A stretch of 64,000 nt of DNA from Acanthosepion esculentum (taxonomy: Eukaryota; Mollusca; Cephalopoda; Sepiida; Sepiidae): NCBI GenBank assembly GCA_964036315.1, contig OZ038517.1, forward strand, positions 53,254,288 to 53,318,287, in the 5' to 3' direction. Position 1 is the first letter of the stretch. Each line of letters starts with the position of its first letter. Of this stretch, positions 1 to 64,000 are shown piece by piece. The notes under the pieces are model-generated. The model ran no database searches, was not told the DNA's origin, and worked only from the letters and a program-made list of their open reading frames with translations. The position numbers and the translations under genes are program-made.

Positions 1-27
1 GTCTGAATTAAGCAAAAATGAAAACAA

Positions 28-720
28 CACTGACATTTCATTTTAAGATATTTACCAAAATTACACAGAAATATCTTGAAATACTAAAGAGTAAATTTAT
101 TCAATAAAATCACCATTGGCTTCAGCCCCAGCCTGTAGACAACTTTGGAATCTCCTGCAACTCTTCTGGATGGTCATCCCTGTTTAAGTTGGTGAATGCT
201 GCCATAATCCTTGCCTCCAGTTTATCTTTGGTGTCACAAGCAGTTTTGTTGGTCTCTCTCTCAACTGCGCCCCACACATAATAATCAAAGGAGTTGCAAG
301 TCTGGGGAGTTAGGTGGCCAGTTGTAATGGGTGATGTGGTCGCAGAAATCGTCTGACAGCCATGACTGTGTTCCCCTGCATGTGTGGCATGGTGCAGAGT
401 CCTGTTGCCAGATATAGAGTCTTCCAGCAGGCTCTCAACTTGACCCAGGGCAGCACTATCTCCTGAAGTCATTTGATGTAGACTTCCATGTTGAGCCTGA
501 GGCCCTGTGGGAAGATGAATGGAGGCATAACATCACCATCACTAGTGATCACTCCAAACACTTTTGTAATCACCATTAGACTCATCCAACTCTTTCTGAA
601 TTCTTTGTACTGTCCTCAGATTGACACCCTAACTCAATGAAATGTTTGTATTGGAGCTTCTGGTAAGAATTCCAAACAGTACAGCATGATGTTCCCAAAT
701 TTCTGGCAGAGTGAATTACG
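28..720 (-). pseudogene. mariner-like transposase C-terminal remnant
   Basis: Read on the minus strand in more than one frame, this encodes pieces of a Tc1/mariner-superfamily transposase: FGVITSDGDVMPPFIFPQG, then after frame changes NSFDYYVWGAVERETNKTAC and KLEARIMAAFTNLN. The usual DSAPCH and NSPDCNPLDYYVWG stretches are broken: the ORF start at 472 is in the wrong frame for the former, and the D-containing part of the latter is damaged. Family known from many invertebrates; this copy is dead. Confidence 0.75.
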
Positions 721-857
721 TCATGGGGCTCTTTTTTTCACAGATGGTGCCCAACTGACCCTACTATATTGTGCAGTTGACAAAATCAAAAACAAACAAC
801 ACGCATGCACGAAATGAAAAATATAAAGTGGCAACAATTTACCCATCGCACCCTCTG

Positions 858-867
858 TGTGTGTGTG

Positions 868-921
<54 letters not shown>

Positions 922-933
922 TGTGTGTGTATA
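858..933. repeat. (GT)n/(AT)n microsatellite
   Basis: GT dinucleotides, then about 20 AT units, then GT again. No gene. Confidence 0.95.
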
Positions 934-1135
934 CAGGCTTCCTAGATTAATGCACATTTGATTAATGCATTTTCTATTAGTGCACTAAAATTTTTAGATA
1001 CCAAAATTCGATTAGTGTACATATAATACTCAATTAGTGCAGTAAAACATTCTTCAGTTTAACCATAGTAATTGAAAATTGATTTTTTATACTTACCGAT
1101 GTACAAATTAGCTGTACTAATTGAGGGATTCCTCT
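934..1135. mobile_element. pogo/Tigger-like MITE
   Basis: Starts CAGGCTTCCTAGATTAATGC; its right end, reverse-complemented, reads AGGAATCCCTCAATTAGTAC, an imperfect inverted repeat. The interior repeats ATTAGTGCA-like segments. The CAGG...TTAATGCAC style resembles pogo/Tigger ends, which insert at TA. Family assignment is inference. Confidence 0.5.
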
Positions 1136-2032
1136 ATATACATATGTGTGTGTGTGTAAAAATTTGGATATAAATAAATATCCGAATTAAAACAGAAGCA
1201 GAACTCTTCTTTACCAATGGACTTTATCAAGGTAAATGTGAACCTACATTTACCATCAGATGACAAAATACATTGCTAAAGAAAACTTTTCCTTTTCCCT
1301 GTGTGTGTGTGTGTATGTGTTGCCTTATATATAAGTAAAATATTAAAAAATACAGTAAATAAAAGAATTATTTTTTAAAATGATAGATCATAATTCCTTA
1401 ATAAATTTATTTTAATGACTAACCACCTACAATATGTAAACTGTAAGTGTACTTAAATCTAATCAACCATTATTTTGTGTGTCATGATTTTACTAATTAG
1501 CAGAAAATGTAACTGAAATCATGAACAATATTTATCATACCTCCATCTGTATATTAAAAGATTTGTGGAAAGTCTTTTTGCTGTTCCCATTCACTTACAT
1601 TGGTGAATAGTTTTCCTGCAATGTCTATCATTAAAACAAAATTTCCCGCAAGACTCTGAATGGATAAATCCAAAGAAGAATCTGCAATGTTATTGGTCCT
1701 CACCTGGTATCTCAGTTTATCACTTTCTCACCACCATAACAGTTTCTCTGTATCTTTTCTAAAAATATTTTCATGGCAATTGTTCTGGTGAACTTTCCTC
1801 TATGTATATAAATTGTATTCATTGTAAATATTCATTGGGGTTTTATTTTTAAATGTTGTTATCCCCCATTCCCCAACAAAAGTGTACTAGTTATATGCAA
1901 GAGCAAATACGTGAGAGAAATTTAGAGGACGTTTCAGCTCAATACTCTTAAAGTCTATGCCTGAACTCTAAAATTTTATTCACTATTTCATTTAAATTTT
2001 TTTCTCTCCTCCACCAATAGGAGTAGACAGGT
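1136..2032. other. Intron, LINE-B fragment and simple repeats
   Basis: Short GT and AT runs near 1145 and 1300, no ORF of note. At about 1690-1800 (+) a degraded LINE-B piece reads like the conserved CACTTTCTCACCACC...TTTTCATGGCAATTGTTCTG segment seen better at 43330. Nothing else recognised. Confidence 0.5.
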
Positions 2033-2272
2033 TTGCCTATTATTCGGTTCATACTCCTCCTCGGACTTTTGAACAGGAACAGAAGTTTATCCCTAGTTTC
2101 CTGTTTAGGATTGGGTTTCTGGTTCCTTCTAAAGACTGCTTCAGACTTGTTCTTTCTTATGCTAATACAACTTCTTACAGTAACCCTCTACCTTGAGTGG
2201 CTCTTGAGCCTTGTATTGGGTGGACGTTAGTTAAAAAAAAAAAAAAAATTATATATATATATATATATATAT
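2033..2272 (+). mobile_element. LINE 3' end with poly(A), then (AT)n
   Basis: The final coding stretch reads SNPLP then VALEPCIGWTLV (one stop between), matching the NPLPRVALGLVQGEHH ending encoded by the minus-strand LINE copy at 13204-13960. A run of A from about 2232 is the tail, followed by (AT)n. Plus orientation, antisense to DHX36. Confidence 0.55.
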
Positions 2273-2650
2273 ATTGGTAAGTAGAAAAAAATACATGATC
2301 AAGTTTCTTGGCACGTTGCTCCTTTTTACAAACAATGAAAGCATTTACCATAAAGCAGCGTTTTTCAAACTGTGAGTCTCGACCCTTCAGTGGGTCGTAA
2401 TAAAAAAGAAAGAAAGAAAGAAAAATATGCAAGTGAGAGCGAAGTGCAGAATATAAACAAATCTGAATGTTGCACAGCACTCATAAATCATTGCAAGTTT
2501 TTTTTTTTACCAAGCTAAGTTCGTATTATATTTTATTTTTTTAAATATAATAATACAGGGTGTATTAAAAATACTTTTATAAACTTTAGGGGCACCAAAT
2601 TAAGGATAAAGGGGCTCAAATGTAAACACAACCCTTCTCTGCCTGCAAGT

Positions 2651-2769
2651 TCAAGTGTAGACACGGCCCACATCTGCTGGTGGGATCAAGTGTAGACACA
2701 GCCCACATCTGCTGGTGGGATCAAGTGTAGACACAGTTCACATCTAACGGCTGGCTCAAGTGTAAACAA
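2651..2769. repeat. 35-bp minisatellite, about 3.4 copies
   Basis: TCAAGTGTAGACAC recurs at 2651, 2686, 2721 and 2756 with a 35-bp period. It lies in the last intron of the window, left of exon 17. Confidence 0.9.
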
Positions 2770-2894
2770 AAAAAAAAACAAATTTCGACATTAAATATCC
2801 CAACACTGGGTTGATATGTCATTAAATCTACTAACCAACAATATTTTGAGCCTTATCAAATGACAGAAATGTGAACAAATATATGGAAGTATAC

Positions 2895-62509
<59,615 letters not shown>

Positions 62510-63009
62510 CTGAAATGAGGGAAAAAAATTTTCAACCAAGATAGAGAGAAAAAAATGTTGTGATATCATCAACCATTAATGGGCATTCATTCTGGGGCCC
62601 CTAATAAATCAGAAATTTAAAACTCGCAGTTTTTGGATTCTAATTTTCTGAGGAATCTTCATTCTGATGCTAATGATTCAATACGATCCTCATGAATTGC
62701 ATGACTACAAAGTACCCGTGGAAACTTCCCTATCACTTACAAATGAAAAGGTTTAAAAGTGACAAGGTTTTTCCATTTCACTGAAGCAGACTTTAAAAAC
62801 ATGTAAGCATTATCACCACCTCTCTTTTCCCCTTCCTGTCCCTAAAACCAAACAACACCTTTGGTATATTTTTTCTTCCGTTTTGTGGGCAGGTAAGCTG
62901 TTAACACATTAGCTCCCACACGACCCACCACAGTGTCGTGGTGGTATGTCTCCAAGGCCCACATGACCCTCTGGTGGGGCCTTTCCCAATATTTTTTCTA
63001 AGAAGTTTA

Positions 63010-63440
63010 GGCTTATTTTGTTTTAAAACCTATCAATCTCAATGGTTTATTTAATGCAGACAAGATTCCTAGGATAGGTTCGTATGAATAGAATTATGTA
63101 TTCTTTGTAAGAAATCAGTTTGTAGATCAGGTTTCATCGACATATTTTTGTAAAATGTATTGCTGGTAATTTTTTTATTTTTTTTTTTTTCAAAAATGTA
63201 TTGCTGGTATTTTTACTATAAAAATCTATTTTTATACTTTCATAGTGTTTTGACCCCAGTTTGGGGTTTTAACTATTTGTCCATAGCTGGGACCCTAACA
63301 GGTGCTACCATGCCCGGGTCAAGGTGGACTTGGGAACAACAGCAATTAAGAGATGGTCGCACGCTCCTCAAGAACCTCCTGATCAGAGACCCTGCTTCTG
63401 GATGTTGTTTATCGTCATACCCATGAGGATTATTGGGAGT
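63010..63440 (-). mobile_element. SINE family S2 copy
   Basis: Minus sense: CATGGGTATGACGATAAACA, ACATCCAGAAGCAGGGTCTC, TTGACCCGGGCATGGTAGCA, GGTCCCAGCTATGGACAAAT, and a tail near 63040. Confidence 0.7.
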
Positions 63441-63775
63441 GGGATGCCATGATTGATTACTTACAAGATCATGGTACACCAGAACCATAATCCCCACCCA
63501 CAAAAATTAAGTATTTAAAATATTTTTGTTTTTATTTCATTTTCCTTTGGGAATTTCTGCTGGTTTTTTTTTGGTGGGGTCATTTTTTTTTATTTTTGAC
63601 ATGCAGAGAGCTGTCTGATGAATTCATGTAAACTCAAAGACTAGGTCAACAGACAAATTTAATTGGCAAAACATTATGAAATTAAAAAAAAAAAAATAGA
63701 CTTTACTTAGGAAGTCAAAATAATGCCCACAAGCAGTAAAATAAAGACAAGAATTCTAATCTAATAGAAATGACA

Positions 63776-64000
63776 TCTATATAAATAAATGTGAATGTCA
63801 GTGTGTCACACCTTTTCAACTTTACTCCTAGAAGCTGTAGCCCAACACATCATACCATTTTGGAATCAGGATGACTCCGTTAGCAAATTAAAAACATTCT
63901 GGACCAGATCCAGACCTGCAATCCTGAAATTTTGGATTCCCAAGTAATCATTACTGTGAATGTTTCTGGTGATTTTTTGTATGATAATTTTTATAAGTTG
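63776..64000 (+). mobile_element. Non-autonomous Helitron-like element, copy 4, truncated by window end
   Basis: Starts A/TCTATATAAATAAATGTGAATG as in copies 1 and 2. The 3' end lies outside the window. Confidence 0.65.

Larger units (their letters stand above)
62573..64000. other. Intron to the right of exon 1, no exon seen
   Basis: I looked for the RSM helix and Gly-rich N-terminal coding in the minus strand and found none; an S2 SINE and a Helitron-like element are listed separately. Confidence 0.6.

Overview
This is eukaryotic, AT-rich, intron-dominated DNA. One protein-coding gene runs through almost the whole window on the minus strand: an ortholog of DHX36 (RHAU/G4R1), the DEAH-box helicase that unwinds G-quadruplexes. 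I could place 17 consecutive exons (2,100 nt, exactly 700 codons, all phases compatible and all junctions GT-AG) between 62509 and 2895. Both gene ends lie outside: the N-terminal Gly-rich/RSM region is to the right of the window, and the C-terminal OB-fold part is to the left. No other host gene is supported. Introns range from about 0.5 to 7.3 kb.

The organism is probably a cephalopod, most likely octopus-like (inference). The reasons are the long AT-rich introns, abundant tRNA- and 5S-derived SINEs, several LINE 3' ends of kinds I associate with molluscs, non-autonomous Helitron-like elements, Penelope-like remnants, Tc1/mariner debris and many (AT)n tracts. No single feature proves it.

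Layout from left to right. 0-3 kb: broken mariner transposase, pogo-like MITE, exon 17. 3-11 kb: 80-bp mariner MITE, large palindrome, exons 16 and 15. 11-18 kb: exon 14 beside a 29-bp minisatellite, long-TIR MITE, candidate plus-strand promoter, exon 13. 18-26 kb: LINE-A copies, exons 12-10, palindromic tRNA-apex elements, SINEs, Helitron-like element. 26-34 kb: Tc1 element with a dead DD37E transposase, LINE-A and LINE-B remnants, exon 9. 34-44 kb: exon 8, Penelope-like remnant with a hammerhead-like fold, nested SINE/LINE, exon 7, CpG-bearing block. 44-54 kb: Helitron-like elements, exons 6-3, TIR element, minisatellites (39 bp and 85 bp). 54-64 kb: SINE cluster, exon 2, GATA tract, triplicated segment, SINE with an 18-bp target duplication, pogo-like MITE, exon 1, start of another Helitron-like element.

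The most unusual items are: (1) a head-to-head palindromic repeat family at three places, with CTGAAGA...GAAAC cores in its arms and, at the best copy, a tRNA-like apex; (2) a type-I hammerhead-like fold at the 3' end of the Penelope remnant; (3) dimeric 5S rRNA-tRNA SINEs and relatives that all lie in the gene's sense orientation; (4) an 80-bp mariner MITE very like primate MADE1; (5) several long intronic palindromes that would form double-stranded pre-mRNA. All boundaries were read by eye and repeat edges are approximate unless stated.
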